Of a stretch of DNA of 64,000 bases, positions 44,231 to 52,726 are shown piece after piece. The stretch lies in contig JALCRM010000001.1 of NCBI GenBank assembly GCA_022652545.1, positions 466,425 to 530,424 on the forward strand. The letters are read 5' to 3'. Every line of letters begins with the position of its first letter. The stretch's first letter is position 1. A program made the position numbers and the translations under genes. Source of the stretch: Lachnospiraceae bacterium. Lineage in GTDB: Bacteria > Bacillota > Clostridia > Lachnospirales > Lachnospiraceae. The notes under the pieces are model-generated. The model was not told where the DNA came from and did not search any database. It worked only from the letters and a program-made list of their open reading frames with translations.

Positions 44231-44297
44231 GAAGAATCTGAGACCGGGAACAGGATGATACCGAAACCGGATGTACGGGACAGACCGGAGGACGGAG

Positions 44298-44675
44298 ATG
44301 GACAGAAACAGATTGAGAAGAGAACGCAGGAGAAGGGAAGCACAGATCAGAAGGCATGTGGCGCTGCTTGGGTTTGCGGCGGCCGTGATCATTTCTCTGT
44401 CTGTTTTTCTGGCTTCCGGGATCAGATCCAACGCCGCCGGTACGGATACCGATACGGAATACAAGTATTACACCTCCGTAACGATTGCGTATGGCGAAAA
44501 TGTATACGATGTTGCAGAACGTTACTACAGCGCGGATCACTACGACAGCATGAAAGAGTATCTCCGTGAAGTGGCAGACATTAACGGAATGCCCGGCACA
44601 GGTTCGGAAGATATGGAAGTCCGTCCCGGGAACAGCCTCATCGTGCCGTATTATTCAGATATTTATAAAGATTAG
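44298..44675 (+). CDS. LysM-domain membrane protein, YneA-like SOS division inhibitor
   Basis: The 125-residue protein has a basic cytoplasmic start (MDRNRLRRERRRREAQIRRH), one membrane helix (VALLGFAAAVIISLSVFLAS) and an extracytoplasmic LysM-like domain (TIAYGENVYDVAERYYS, then RPGNSLIVPYY). This is the architecture of YneA, which delays division in Bacillus during the SOS response. Three LexA sites at its promoter and lexA 2.3 kb away support that role. Start 44298 is preferred for GGAGGA 5 nt upstream; ATG 44271 is in frame. A strong terminator follows. Confidence 0.82.
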   Translation: MDRNRLRRERRRREAQIRRHVALLGFAAAVIISLSVFLASGIRSNAAGTDTDTEYKYYTSVTIAYGENVYDVAERYYSADHYDSMKEYLREVADINGMPGTGSEDMEVRPGNSLIVPYYSDIYKD

Positions 44676-45033
44676 TATTCTCCGGCAGACATTTTGCTTT
44701 CAAAGGTTTTTTGGAAAGGGCTTTGCATCCAGAGCGATGCAAAGCCCTTTTTTTCGGAAGCAGTGCTTCGTATCTGACCTGGCTGTGTCGGACAGAAAGC
44801 ATGAGATATGAGCTAAACGGAAACGGTTTCTTTTAAAATGAGCAAAAAATGCTTCTTAAAGTGCAAAATTGTATTTTTAATGGCCCCTGAATTCCTTTAC
44901 AATAATGATATATATCGTGATTCTGATGCGTATGCGATGCACAGATATGGACTTGTCAGACAATTGAATTACTATACAGACTATATTAAATATTTAATAT
45001 GAGAGAGCAAAGATACTTCAGGGGGAGAGTTAT
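44676..45033 (+). other. intergenic region after the SOS gene
   Basis: Contains a terminator at 44715-44754 and an AT-rich stretch. GGAAACGGTTTC (44819-44830) resembles a LacI-family/cre operator, without an obvious promoter beside it. No gene is seen. The ribosome site GGGGGAG serves the lipoprotein gene. Confidence 0.6.
44715..44754 (+). terminator. terminator after the YneA-like gene
   Basis: AAAGGGCTTTGCATC / GATGCAAAGCCCTTT, a perfect 15-bp stem with loop CAGAGC, followed by TTTT. Confidence 0.95.
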
Positions 45034-45666
45034 ATGAAAAGAGCGGCTTTTGCAGCGTTGGCCTGTACACTGATGATCACAGGATGCGGGATGAATACAC
45101 CGGCGATTCTGCAGATCCAGCATATTCCGGCACCGGCAGACCAGACGGTATGCGTTGTTTCCGCAGAGAGTATCAAAACAGTTGCATCTGCAAGCGGGAC
45201 CACCGTAAAAACGACTGCAGCAAAGAAGACTGCCGCAAAGAAAACTGCGGCTAAGAAGACAACAGCCGGCAAGACTGCGGCCAAGAAGACAACGGCAAAA
45301 AAGAGCGCAGCCAAGAAGAAAACCACAACATCGTCTACAGCCAAAGCCAAGGCGGCGGCAGCGGCAAAAGCAGCGGCGGCAGCCAAAGCCAAGGCAGCGG
45401 CTAAAACCAAGGCGGCAGCAGCGGCTAAAGCCAAGGCAGCAGCGGCAGCACAGGCCGCAGCCAAGGCCAAGGCGGCAGCAAAGGCTGAAGCTGCAGCGCA
45501 GGCGGCATCCAAGGCAAACGCGGCAGCAGCCACAGGAAGCGGCGTCACCGAGATTTCGCGCGTTTGGAACGAAGACTGCGGTTCCGATACAGGGTACTGG
45601 GCCGTGACATACTCTGACGGATCTACTGCGTATTTTGATGAAAACGGCAATCAGATCGTAGAATAA
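45034..45666 (+). CDS. alanine/lysine-rich lipoprotein
   Basis: A 210-residue secreted protein with a lipoprotein signal: charged start, hydrophobic core AAFALACTLMIT and lipobox TGC (Cys at ~19). Residues ~60-105 repeat TAAKK units and residues ~105-165 repeat AAAKAK units, like the tail of histone H1 or TolA-type helices. A compact C-terminal domain (VWNEDCGSDTGYWAVTYSDG, then YFDENGNQIVE) follows. The basic stalk may bind acidic wall polymers or DNA. It opens the surface locus, 19 nt before the MBOAT gene. Confidence 0.8.
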   Translation: MKRAAFAALACTLMITGCGMNTPAILQIQHIPAPADQTVCVVSAESIKTVASASGTTVKTTAAKKTAAKKTAAKKTTAGKTAAKKTTAKKSAAKKKTTTSSTAKAKAAAAAKAAAAAKAKAAAKTKAAAAAKAKAAAAAQAAAKAKAAAKAEAAAQAASKANAAAATGSGVTEISRVWNEDCGSDTGYWAVTYSDGSTAYFDENGNQIVE

Positions 45667-45685
45667 ACAGGAAGGAAGACGGGAC

Positions 45686-47149
45686 ATGGCGTTCAGTTCC
45701 TTCTCGTTTCTATGTATATTTTTCCCGGCAGTTTTTCTTCTGTACCAGCTGATCCCGACCTCCTGCAGGACCGGCAGAGCAGCTGAAAGAACAGACTCAA
45801 TGAAATACAGGAATCTGTTTCTTGTCTTCGCCAGCCTGCTCTTTTATTCCGCCGGGGAAGGAGCACACATTGTACTTCTGTTTCTGTGCATTGCAATCAG
45901 CTATGCAGGCGGTCTGCTGATCGGCAAAGCATCGGAAAAAGGCCTGGAAAGGACGAAGAAGACTGTTTTCATTGTCTCAGTTGCGGCGAGCCTGGGTCTT
46001 CTTGCGGCTTATAAGTATACCGGAATGGCGATAGAAACAGTCAATTCGCTGTTCCGGCTTTCTTTGCGTAGCCCGAAGCAGGTATTTCCGATTGGTATTT
46101 CTTTTTATACGCTGCAGTCTGTTTCCTATCTGACGGACGTATACAGAAAAAAGTCAGCTGCGGAAAAAAATGCAGTGGATCTTATTCTGTATCTTTCCTT
46201 TTTCCCGGCTTTGCTGGCCGGACCGATCAATCAGTATCATGTGATCTCGGAACAGATCAGTGCGCGCACCGCCGACCGGAAAACCTGTGCGGAAGGGCTG
46301 GAGCGCTTTATCCTCGGACTTGCCAAAAAGGTACTCATCGCAGACACGCTGGCATCCGGGGCAGACGCGGTGTTTTCGATGAGCGCGTCTTCACTTGGAA
46401 TGCTTTCGGCGTGGATCGGGGCAGCAGCCTATACGCTGCAGCTGTATTTCGATTTCAGCGGATACAGCGACATGGCCATCGGCATGGGCAGTGTTTTCGG
46501 CTTCCGGTTCGCCGAAAACTTCAACGACCCGCTTGCGGCTGTGAGCATACAGGATTTCTGACGTCGCTGGCATATGTCACTGACAGGCTGGCTGCGGGAG
46601 TATCTGTATTTCCCGCTTGGAGGCAACAGAAAGGGAAAGTTCCGCACGGTACTCAACCGTATGATCGTGTTTTTCTTCACCGGGCTCTGGCACGGCGCAT
46701 CCTGGACTTTTGTGCTCTGGGGGCTGTATCATGGCCTGCTGTCCGTGTTTGAGACGCTGTTCCCCGGCAGAAACCGCCTTCCGGGCTGGCTGCAGCATCT
46801 TCTTACGCTGTTTCTTGTGTGCTGCGGTTTTGTGCTGTTTCGCTCATCCTCCATGGCACAGGCGGGCAGTATGTTTACCGCCATGTTTACAGGGATCCGA
46901 ATGACGAAGGAAATGCAGGCGTCAGCCTGTGCGCTGATGGACCGCAGATTTCTTTGCGCGCTTGCGGCGGCGATCCTGTTTTCCTTCCCGCTTGAAAAAC
47001 GGATCAGGACCTGGATGGCGGACAGGAAGAACGGCGGTGAACAGCGATATGAAAACCTCATGCGCTGCGGCTCAGTCATTGTGCTGATACTGTGCATGCT
47101 TACTGCAGCCGGGAGCAGTTATCGTCCCTTTATCTATTTCCGCTTTTAG
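45686..47149 (+). pseudogene. MBOAT-family O-acyltransferase gene with an in-frame TGA
   Basis: AlgI/DltB-type MBOAT enzymes move acyl groups across the membrane to polysaccharides. The frame of 487 codons is interrupted by TGA at 46559-46561 (codon 292). The sequence around it reads AVSIQDF-stop-RRWHMSLTGWL, where the family has FWRRWH: the stop takes the place of a signature Trp. Downstream the frame is intact and carries the catalytic His in FTGLWHGASWTFVLWGLYHG. Either a recent TGG-to-TGA mutation, readthrough or a sequence error. The AlgJ-like partner gene follows. Confidence 0.85.
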
Positions 47150-47205
47150 GAGAAACGGAAGCGCCGCAGGGTAAAGCGCATATCCGGAGAACCTTTGTAT
47201 AACGG

Positions 47206-48768
47206 ATGGAGCATATGGAAGAAACCAAAGAACAGGAACGAAGAAAAGACAGTCCAACTGCATATCTGCTGTTTATTGCCGCGGTACTTGTGATCTGCAT
47301 GCTGCCTTCAGTTCTGCTGCCCGTATACAGCAGGGCGCGTCAGACGGGAAGCAGTGCCGATCCGGAATTTTCCGCGCCGAAACTGATTGCGGACGGGCGC
47401 CTGAATCCGCATTTTTTGTATGACTGTGCAAAACAGTTTGACAGTCATTTTGCCTTCCGCACGGAGATGATCTCCCTGCAGGCGGGGCTGACAGCGGGTA
47501 TTTTCGGAGAATCCTCGGCAGACGGTGTACTTTGCGGAAACGACGGCTGGCTTTACTATGAGGCAACGCTGGACGATTACCAGCACAGAAATGAAGTATC
47601 TGACCGTATGCTTTTTGATGAGGCGCACAATGTCGCACTCATGCAGGAGTACACGGAAAGTCTGGGGCTGAAATTTTTATTTACCGTTGCCCCGAATAAA
47701 AATTCTCTGTATGGCAGCCATATGCCCGCGCGCTACCGGCACCAGGTTGCGGATCAAAGCGATTATGAAAGGCTCGTGCCGTATCTCAGGGAACAGCGGG
47801 TCAATTACTGCGATCTTTTCGGACTTTTCCGTTCACAGAAGGAAGAACTGTATTATAAACGTGATTCGCACTGGAACAACCGCGGCGCGCTGCTTGTTTT
47901 CAACCTGCTGATGGATACGGCGGGGACGGAACACTACGATTACGGGGACTGCGGTATCAGCCTCACGAAGGACTACACCGGAGACCTGGAAAGAATGCTG
48001 AAGCCCTGGAAACCAGGAGCGGAAGAACAGATCCGCTACGATGTAAAGCAGGACTGGAGCTATGTCGAGGGAAGCTCTCCGGAGGATGACCGGATAAAGG
48101 CATACAATCCGGAAGGCAGCGGAAACCTTCTCATGTACCGGGATTCCTTTGGAAATTCACTGCTGCCGTTCTGTGCGCAGCAATATGCACAGACGGTGTT
48201 TTCAAAAATGGTACCGTATCCGATGACAGATCTGATCAATGATGAACCTGATACCGTCATTGTGGAAAAGGTAGAGAGGCGCCTGCCTTCCCTGAGCGAG
48301 GTCCCGCCGCTGATGGATGGCGCACTGCGTGATGAGATCGAGGTGCCGGATGATGCACCGGTTGCTGCTTCTTCCTCTTCGGAGGTGTACCTGACAAGGA
48401 ACGGAAGCTATCTGAAGTTCTGCGGCATTGCGGATCCCGGCGCCGTTGATCCTGAAAGCCGTTTTTACATTGAGATCACGGATGACGAAGGCTATGCGGT
48501 GTATGAGGCCTTCTGCTGCAGCGTTTCCAGAAAGGCGGCCTCGGCCGGGACAAAGGCAGCCACTTCCGACAACCTGGAATCCGAGACGGAAGCTGCGACG
48601 GCGGGAACGGGCAGTGCCGATGCGGAGACTGCCATATCAGACTACGGATATCTGCTTTATTTATCCGACATCAACGTGGTCGGTACCCGGATCCGTGTCA
48701 GGCTGATCGGTGAAAAGGATGCACAGTATACCGTGCTGCAGGATGCGGACATGGATGTACCGCAATAG
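47206..48768 (+). CDS. AlgJ/AlgX-like (DHHW) protein for polysaccharide acetylation
   Basis: A 520-residue membrane-anchored protein: one N-terminal helix (AYLLFIAAVLVICMLPSVLL), then an extracytoplasmic SGNH-like domain with VLCGNDGWLYYEATLDDYQ, KFLFTVAPNKNSLYG, the catalytic-type YKRDSHWNNRGALLVFNLLM and GNLLMYRDSFGNSLLPF. This family accepts acetyl groups from an MBOAT partner and transfers them to an exopolysaccharide or wall polymer. A C-terminal beta-rich domain with an Ala/Thr-rich insertion ends the protein. Start 47206 or ATG 47215. If the upstream MBOAT is dead, this enzyme has lost its donor. Confidence 0.85.
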   Translation: MEHMEETKEQERRKDSPTAYLLFIAAVLVICMLPSVLLPVYSRARQTGSSADPEFSAPKLIADGRLNPHFLYDCAKQFDSHFAFRTEMISLQAGLTAGIFGESSADGVLCGNDGWLYYEATLDDYQHRNEVSDRMLFDEAHNVALMQEYTESLGLKFLFTVAPNKNSLYGSHMPARYRHQVADQSDYERLVPYLREQRVNYCDLFGLFRSQKEELYYKRDSHWNNRGALLVFNLLMDTAGTEHYDYGDCGISLTKDYTGDLERMLKPWKPGAEEQIRYDVKQDWSYVEGSSPEDDRIKAYNPEGSGNLLMYRDSFGNSLLPFCAQQYAQTVFSKMVPYPMTDLINDEPDTVIVEKVERRLPSLSEVPPLMDGALRDEIEVPDDAPVAASSSSEVYLTRNGSYLKFCGIADPGAVDPESRFYIEITDDEGYAVYEAFCCSVSRKAASAGTKAATSDNLESETEAATAGTGSADAETAISDYGYLLYLSDINVVGTRIRVRLIGEKDAQYTVLQDADMDVPQ

Positions 48769-48786
48769 ACGGGAAAAACACGAATT

Positions 48787-48818
48787 CGGAAACCGCGAGT
48801 TTCCGGCGTGGGGAGGAA
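48787..48818 (+). promoter_or_regulatory. degenerate relative of the leader switch motif
   Basis: TTCGGAAAC and GTTTCCG pair (48787-48793 with 48799-48805), followed by GGCGTGGGGAGG. The order TTCGGA-hairpin-GGAGGA resembles the motif at 40,677, but the competing anti-Shine-Dalgarno sequence is missing. Confidence 0.35.
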
Positions 48819-48824
48819 ATGAGA

Positions 48825-49790
48825 ATGCAGGTAAAAACATCTTTCAGATCGTGGATATGGTCAACAGTCGGCGCGTTAGCCGCAGCCCTGCTGATTGCCG
48901 CAGTGCCGGCTCTTCCTGTATGTGCCAGGGATGTAGGGATCGCTGCTCCGGGAGAGGGTTTTGTTCAGGCGGATTACGGTGTGGAATGGGCACTGCCTGA
49001 CGGCACCTTCCTCAAAAATGACTGGCTCCATTATATGGGCCGTACATATTATCTGAATGAGCAGGGGTATATTCAGGTCGGGCTGGTCAGGGTCGGGGAC
49101 AAAATCTACTATCTGACATCCGAAGGCGTGGTCAAAACAGGCTGGCAGCAGATCGGCAGCGATGTCTTTTATTTTGGCCAGGACGGTACGATGGCTGTGA
49201 ATACGACCATAGACGGAAAACAGATCGGCGCAGACGGACGCTATACCGGGGCAGATGCCGCAGCACTGGCCGCAGGGACAGGGACGCCTGCCGCTCCTGC
49301 ACAGACAGCAGGGACGCAGACCGCTTCGGATCCGACAAGACAGCAGGTGCTGAATATCGCAAACAGTGTGATCGGTTCCGTGACGAACAGCAGCATGACG
49401 CAGAAGCAGAAACTGAACGCGGTGTATTCCTGGCTGATCCGCAATGCGAGTTACAGGAGGACGTATGAAACACCTTCCGGAGACTGGACCGCAGACTTCG
49501 CGCTGCAGATGCTGAGCAGCCATAAAGGAAATTGTTTCCGTTTTGCAGCAAGTTTTGCATACCTTGCGAAAGCTCTGGGTTACAATGTAAAAGTGATCAC
49601 CGGGCAGGTCAGTGCCGCCAGAGGAGGTGTTACGCCGCACAGCTGGGATGAAGTCTATATTGACGGCGGATGGTATATTTTTGATTCTGAACTGCAGTTT
49701 GCAAATCACTATAATATGTTTGAGCGGACCTATTCAAATTATCCGATCAAGCCTTTGATCAAGCAGCGGGAGTGGGGAATCGAGTATTAG
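48825..49790 (+). CDS. secreted transglutaminase-like protein with wall-binding repeats
   Basis: A 321-residue exported protein: signal peptide (residues 1-35, STVGALAAALLIAAVPALPV), then three cell-wall-binding-type repeats (DWLHYMGRTYYLNEQGYIQV, YYLTSEGVVKTGWQQIGS, FYFGQDGTMAV). An Ala/Thr linker leads to a transglutaminase/protease core with Cys237 (HKGNCFRFAA), His272 (PHSWDEVYI) and Asp287 (FDSEL), a complete triad. It could cut or cross-link wall or protein substrates. ATG 48825 is chosen over 48819 because of its 8-nt distance to GGGAGG. Confidence 0.85.
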   Translation: MQVKTSFRSWIWSTVGALAAALLIAAVPALPVCARDVGIAAPGEGFVQADYGVEWALPDGTFLKNDWLHYMGRTYYLNEQGYIQVGLVRVGDKIYYLTSEGVVKTGWQQIGSDVFYFGQDGTMAVNTTIDGKQIGADGRYTGADAAALAAGTGTPAAPAQTAGTQTASDPTRQQVLNIANSVIGSVTNSSMTQKQKLNAVYSWLIRNASYRRTYETPSGDWTADFALQMLSSHKGNCFRFAASFAYLAKALGYNVKVITGQVSAARGGVTPHSWDEVYIDGGWYIFDSELQFANHYNMFERTYSNYPIKPLIKQREWGIEY

Positions 49791-49791
49791 T

Positions 49792-51192
49792 ATGGATGAG
49801 GATCAGCACAGGGACAGGGAGAAAAATACCGGAAAAGGCAGCCGCCGGACGAAAGTCAGGGAAATCCTGGAAACGCTGCTTATCCTGCTTACTGCAGCCC
49901 TGATGGGCGGCGGTGTGTATTTCCTGTATAAGAGCAATGTGTATCATGATGTAAAAAAGCCCCAGCAGCAAAGCGATCCGAATGCCCCTCATTATGCAGA
50001 TGCCCCGGAGGTAACGGAGGAAGGAAATTCTCAGGGGACCGGGACGGAAGATACTTCCGGGACATCCGGTACAGCCGGAACGGCAGCTGCTGCCGGTGAA
50101 AACAGTATTTTGCAATATACCAGCAATGATCTGCCGTTTGAACTTCCGGTCAGCGGCGCGACCGGATATGCTCCCTGTGCGATTTCCATCCGGGATGCGC
50201 AGGATGCGGGAAATACCATTGCTTCCATGGCCCCGGGGGATGCATTCGAGATTCTCGAGGGCGATGATTCAGGCATATGGAAGATCCGCTGTAACGGGAC
50301 GGAAGGCTGGGTCGACGGCAACAACTGCATGATCAACCTGCCGGATGTGATCCCGTCCATCATCTATTACGATTCCAATTCGGTAAGTTCGCTTTTCCTG
50401 AGTTCCGGGATAAGGCTTCCGGATGTAACGGGCGAGAAACTTTATTCAGCATCCTCACACAATGCACGGTTCGACACAGAGCAGTTCAATATGCCGGTTT
50501 TCTACGGCATGGCACTGAAGATCTATGCGGCACAGCAGGAAGCCCTGCAGCAGGGAGACTGCCTGATGATCTATGAAAGCTTCAGGCCGTATGAGACCCA
50601 GATGAAGGTCATGAGTGCGCTGGATACCCTTGACCGTACCAATTCCAAGGTGCACGCGGGGATCAATTCAGGAAGCTGGAACAGCAGCTGGTTTATAGCC
50701 CAGAGCCTTTCCGATCATCAGAGGGGCGTTGCCATCGATACTTCGCTTGTGCATTTGACAAAATGGGAAAAAAGAAAGATGGGTGACCATGAATATGCCG
50801 TTGTGACAGAATGCAGCCTCGGGGACGTATACAGCGATGACATTCCGACGACGCATGGGGATGCTGCCCTGGTTTCCGGAAAGATCGTTTACGATAAAGA
50901 TCAGGATTGTCAGATGCCGACGGATATCCATGAACTGAGCATCCGAGCGTGTACATTCCAGTATGGTGTCGCTTCGCACTCTGTCACAGCCTGGAAGAGC
51001 GTGAAACCGGCGTCCACAATGACCAGTTTTGCCTTGAAACTGCAGAAGTACTGCACCGACGCCGGACTTACTCCTCTTTCTTCGGAATGGTGGCATTTCG
51101 GAGATCTGGATGCACTCAGCGTTTCGCAGACCTTAGGTGTGAACGGCAGTTTTGCCCTGAAGGACAATGTAAGCAGTAAGCCGGAAAAATAA
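49792..51192 (+). CDS. SH3-domain D,D-dipeptidase/carboxypeptidase (VanX/M15 type)
   Basis: A 466-residue membrane-anchored zinc peptidase. The N-terminal helix (LLILLTAALMGGGVYFLY) is followed by a Thr/Gly/Ser linker, an SH3b-like domain (residues ~125-180, GDAFEILEGDDSGIWKIRCN) and a peptidase M15 core with ESFRPYETQ, LSDHQRGVAIDTS (zinc His and Asp) and LSSEWWHFGD (catalytic Glu and zinc His). VanX cuts D-Ala-D-Ala; relatives trim wall peptides. With no vanHA here, wall turnover rather than vancomycin resistance is likely. Its start is 1 nt after the previous stop. Confidence 0.88.
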   Translation: MDEDQHRDREKNTGKGSRRTKVREILETLLILLTAALMGGGVYFLYKSNVYHDVKKPQQQSDPNAPHYADAPEVTEEGNSQGTGTEDTSGTSGTAGTAAAAGENSILQYTSNDLPFELPVSGATGYAPCAISIRDAQDAGNTIASMAPGDAFEILEGDDSGIWKIRCNGTEGWVDGNNCMINLPDVIPSIIYYDSNSVSSLFLSSGIRLPDVTGEKLYSASSHNARFDTEQFNMPVFYGMALKIYAAQQEALQQGDCLMIYESFRPYETQMKVMSALDTLDRTNSKVHAGINSGSWNSSWFIAQSLSDHQRGVAIDTSLVHLTKWEKRKMGDHEYAVVTECSLGDVYSDDIPTTHGDAALVSGKIVYDKDQDCQMPTDIHELSIRACTFQYGVASHSVTAWKSVKPASTMTSFALKLQKYCTDAGLTPLSSEWWHFGDLDALSVSQTLGVNGSFALKDNVSSKPEK

Positions 51193-51248
51193 CGGGATAT
51201 CGAAGAACTGTGATGTCATGGTAAGAGAATGAAAACGGGAGAGAGATC

Positions 51249-51407
51249 ATGGGTGACGATGGCATGCCTCCGTTCCTGCAGGATATGTCCACAAGGGAGA
51301 TGGGCGGAAGCGGATGCGGAACCTGTCTGCTGTATTGTGCTTTGCTGGTCGGCGGCGGTGCATGGCTGATCACGGAACTGGTAAGGATGCTGATAGTAAG
51401 AGGCTGA
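51249..51407 (+). CDS. 52-residue membrane protein
   Basis: The short frame starts MGDDGMPPFLQDMSTREMGG, continues SGCGTCLLYCALLVGGGAWL and ends VRMLIVRG. It has one helix preceded by three closely spaced cysteines. A GGGAGAGAG ribosome site lies 5-8 nt upstream. It lies 57 nt after the VanX-like gene and may be cotranscribed. Function unknown; the Cys cluster could bind metal or be acylated. Confidence 0.6.
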   Translation: MGDDGMPPFLQDMSTREMGGSGCGTCLLYCALLVGGGAWLITELVRMLIVRG

Positions 51408-51496
51408 AGAAAAGCACAGCCTTTCAGACCGCGATAGCGTGGCCAGACTATAATAATTGCCATGATATGCCCGAAAAATTTGTTGAATATTCTGTA

Positions 51497-51525
51497 TTGA
51501 AACCGCTACCATTTAGAAGTAATAT
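51497..51525 (+). promoter_or_regulatory. promoter and operator of the LacI-family gene
   Basis: TTGAAA (51497-51502), 17 nt, TAATAT (51520-51525). The spacer holds AACCGCTACCATTT (51501-51514), matching the half site of the operator at 52,571. Confidence 0.75.
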
Positions 51526-51557
51526 TTCCGTAGTTAAGTGATGCAGGTGACGAGATC

Positions 51558-52541
51558 ATGAATATCAGTGATGTGGCAAAATATGCCGGTGTTTCCAAAA
51601 CGACCGTTTCAAGGGTGCTGATGAACAGCGGCCTTGTAAAAGTGGAAACCAGGGACAAGGTGCTTAAGGCAATTCGCGAAATGAATTATGTTCCCAACAC
51701 ATCGGCACAAATGCTGGCTAAAAAGCATAATAAGATAATCGGCGTTATCTGCGGATATGATGTTTCGGATCCGTTTTTTGGCGCAATGAACAACTATATT
51801 TTTGACGCCTGCAGAAAATGCGGTTATCTGGCTCTTTTTGCTTCTTCAAACGGAGAAAGCGATGGCTGTGACGATGAGATCGCAATGCTGTATGGAAAGG
51901 TCGACGGCTATATACTATGCGGCCAAAAAAATAATCTTCCGAAAAATGTTGAGAAAATTATTGATATGAAGATGCCGGTGGCGCTCTTTAAGATCAAGTA
52001 TGTTAAAAAGGGAGCTATTTCGGTAGATATTGATAATAGAAAAGGCGGAGAGCTTGCGGCAGAGTATTTGTACGGCAAAGGATACCGCAAGATCGGATAT
52101 ATGGGCAGCGTACAGTCGGGGTTTCAGGAGAGCTGCGAAAGACACGACGGGTTTGCGGAAGCTTTGTCTCAGCACGGATTGAAGATCAAGATGTATTTTG
52201 AAGCGAAGCGTGATAACAGGACCGCCTATAAATTTGCAGATAAGGTGATTAAGTCAGGTGTGGATGCAGTGTTCTGCGACACGGATATGATGGCCTACGG
52301 CCTGGTCTATGCTTTACAGAAGAAGGGGATCAGTATACCGAAGGATATTGCTGTTTTGGGCTTTGATGACGTACACTTTCTTAACTTTGAACCGGCGGTC
52401 CTTTTGTCGACGGTATCTCAGCCGATGCAAAAAATGGCATCCTGTATTGTAAAGGCAATAATAGGAAAGATCGAGGATGATATTCCGTATGGAGAGTCTC
52501 AGGTATTTGATTGCAGGATCGTTGAACGGGAGACTACATGA
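51558..52541 (+). CDS. LacI-family transcriptional regulator
   Basis: The 327-residue repressor has the N-terminal HTH (MNISDVAKYAGVSKTTVSRV) and hinge NYVPNTSAQMLAKK, then a periplasmic-binding-protein-like sensor domain (IIGVICGYDVSDPFFGAMNN to AVLGFDDVHFLNFEP). Related operator-like sequences occur in its own promoter and before the ABC transporter genes, so it probably controls both. The inducer is unknown; an oligosaccharide from arabinose- or xylose-containing glycans fits the GH43 gene. Lower GC than the neighbouring core genes. Confidence 0.92.
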   Translation: MNISDVAKYAGVSKTTVSRVLMNSGLVKVETRDKVLKAIREMNYVPNTSAQMLAKKHNKIIGVICGYDVSDPFFGAMNNYIFDACRKCGYLALFASSNGESDGCDDEIAMLYGKVDGYILCGQKNNLPKNVEKIIDMKMPVALFKIKYVKKGAISVDIDNRKGGELAAEYLYGKGYRKIGYMGSVQSGFQESCERHDGFAEALSQHGLKIKMYFEAKRDNRTAYKFADKVIKSGVDAVFCDTDMMAYGLVYALQKKGISIPKDIAVLGFDDVHFLNFEPAVLLSTVSQPMQKMASCIVKAIIGKIEDDIPYGESQVFDCRIVERETT

Positions 52542-52570
52542 CTTAATATCCGCATTTTATTTTGCTAAAA

Positions 52571-52588
52571 AATGGGAGCGCTACCATT
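52571..52588 (+). promoter_or_regulatory. LacI-family operator before the sugar transporter
   Basis: AATGGGAGCGCTACCATT is palindromic about the central GCGC with one mismatch (AATGG-GAGCGCT-ACCATT). A -10-like TATAGA at 52592-52597 follows; the -35 is weak. Confidence 0.75.
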
Positions 52589-52623
52589 TTTTATAGAACA
52601 TTTTTGTGAACGTAAAGAGGAAA

Positions 52624-52666
52624 GTTTGAAAGTGCCGCTGATGCTGCACTTTCAAACCGCAGCATC
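52624..52666 (+). promoter_or_regulatory. hairpin with possible pseudoknot in the transporter leader
   Basis: GTTTGAAAGTGC (52624-52635) pairs perfectly with GCACTTTCAAAC (52646-52657). The loop segment GATGCT (52640-52645) is complementary to AGCATC (52661-52666) downstream, giving a pseudoknot. Confidence 0.6.
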
Positions 52667-52675
52667 GGTTCTGAC

Positions 52676-52726
52676 GCACCGGCTGCCACTTCGGAGGATC
52701 GGAAGATCCTCCTCATGGAGGAAAAA
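52676..52726 (+). promoter_or_regulatory. leader switch motif, copy 3, before the sugar-binding protein
   Basis: GCACCGGCTGCC as in copies 1 and 2, then GGAGGATC (52693-52700) pairing with GATCCTCC (52705-52712), loop GGAA. TCCTC (52710-52714) can instead pair with the Shine-Dalgarno GAGGA (52718-52722). The stem sequence differs from the others with both sides changed. Confidence 0.75.

Noticed and set aside
42220..47149. Genome-wide reassignment of TGA to Trp.
   Set aside because: TGA is used as an ordinary stop throughout, for example in the ATGA overlaps of leuD, hisZ, hisD and the AI-2E gene, and TGG is used for Trp everywhere. Only local mutation or readthrough can explain the two internal TGA codons.
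49792..51192. Vancomycin-resistance VanX.
   Set aside because: No vanH, vanA or VanRS genes; the protein is membrane-anchored with an SH3 domain, which fits wall-peptide trimming.
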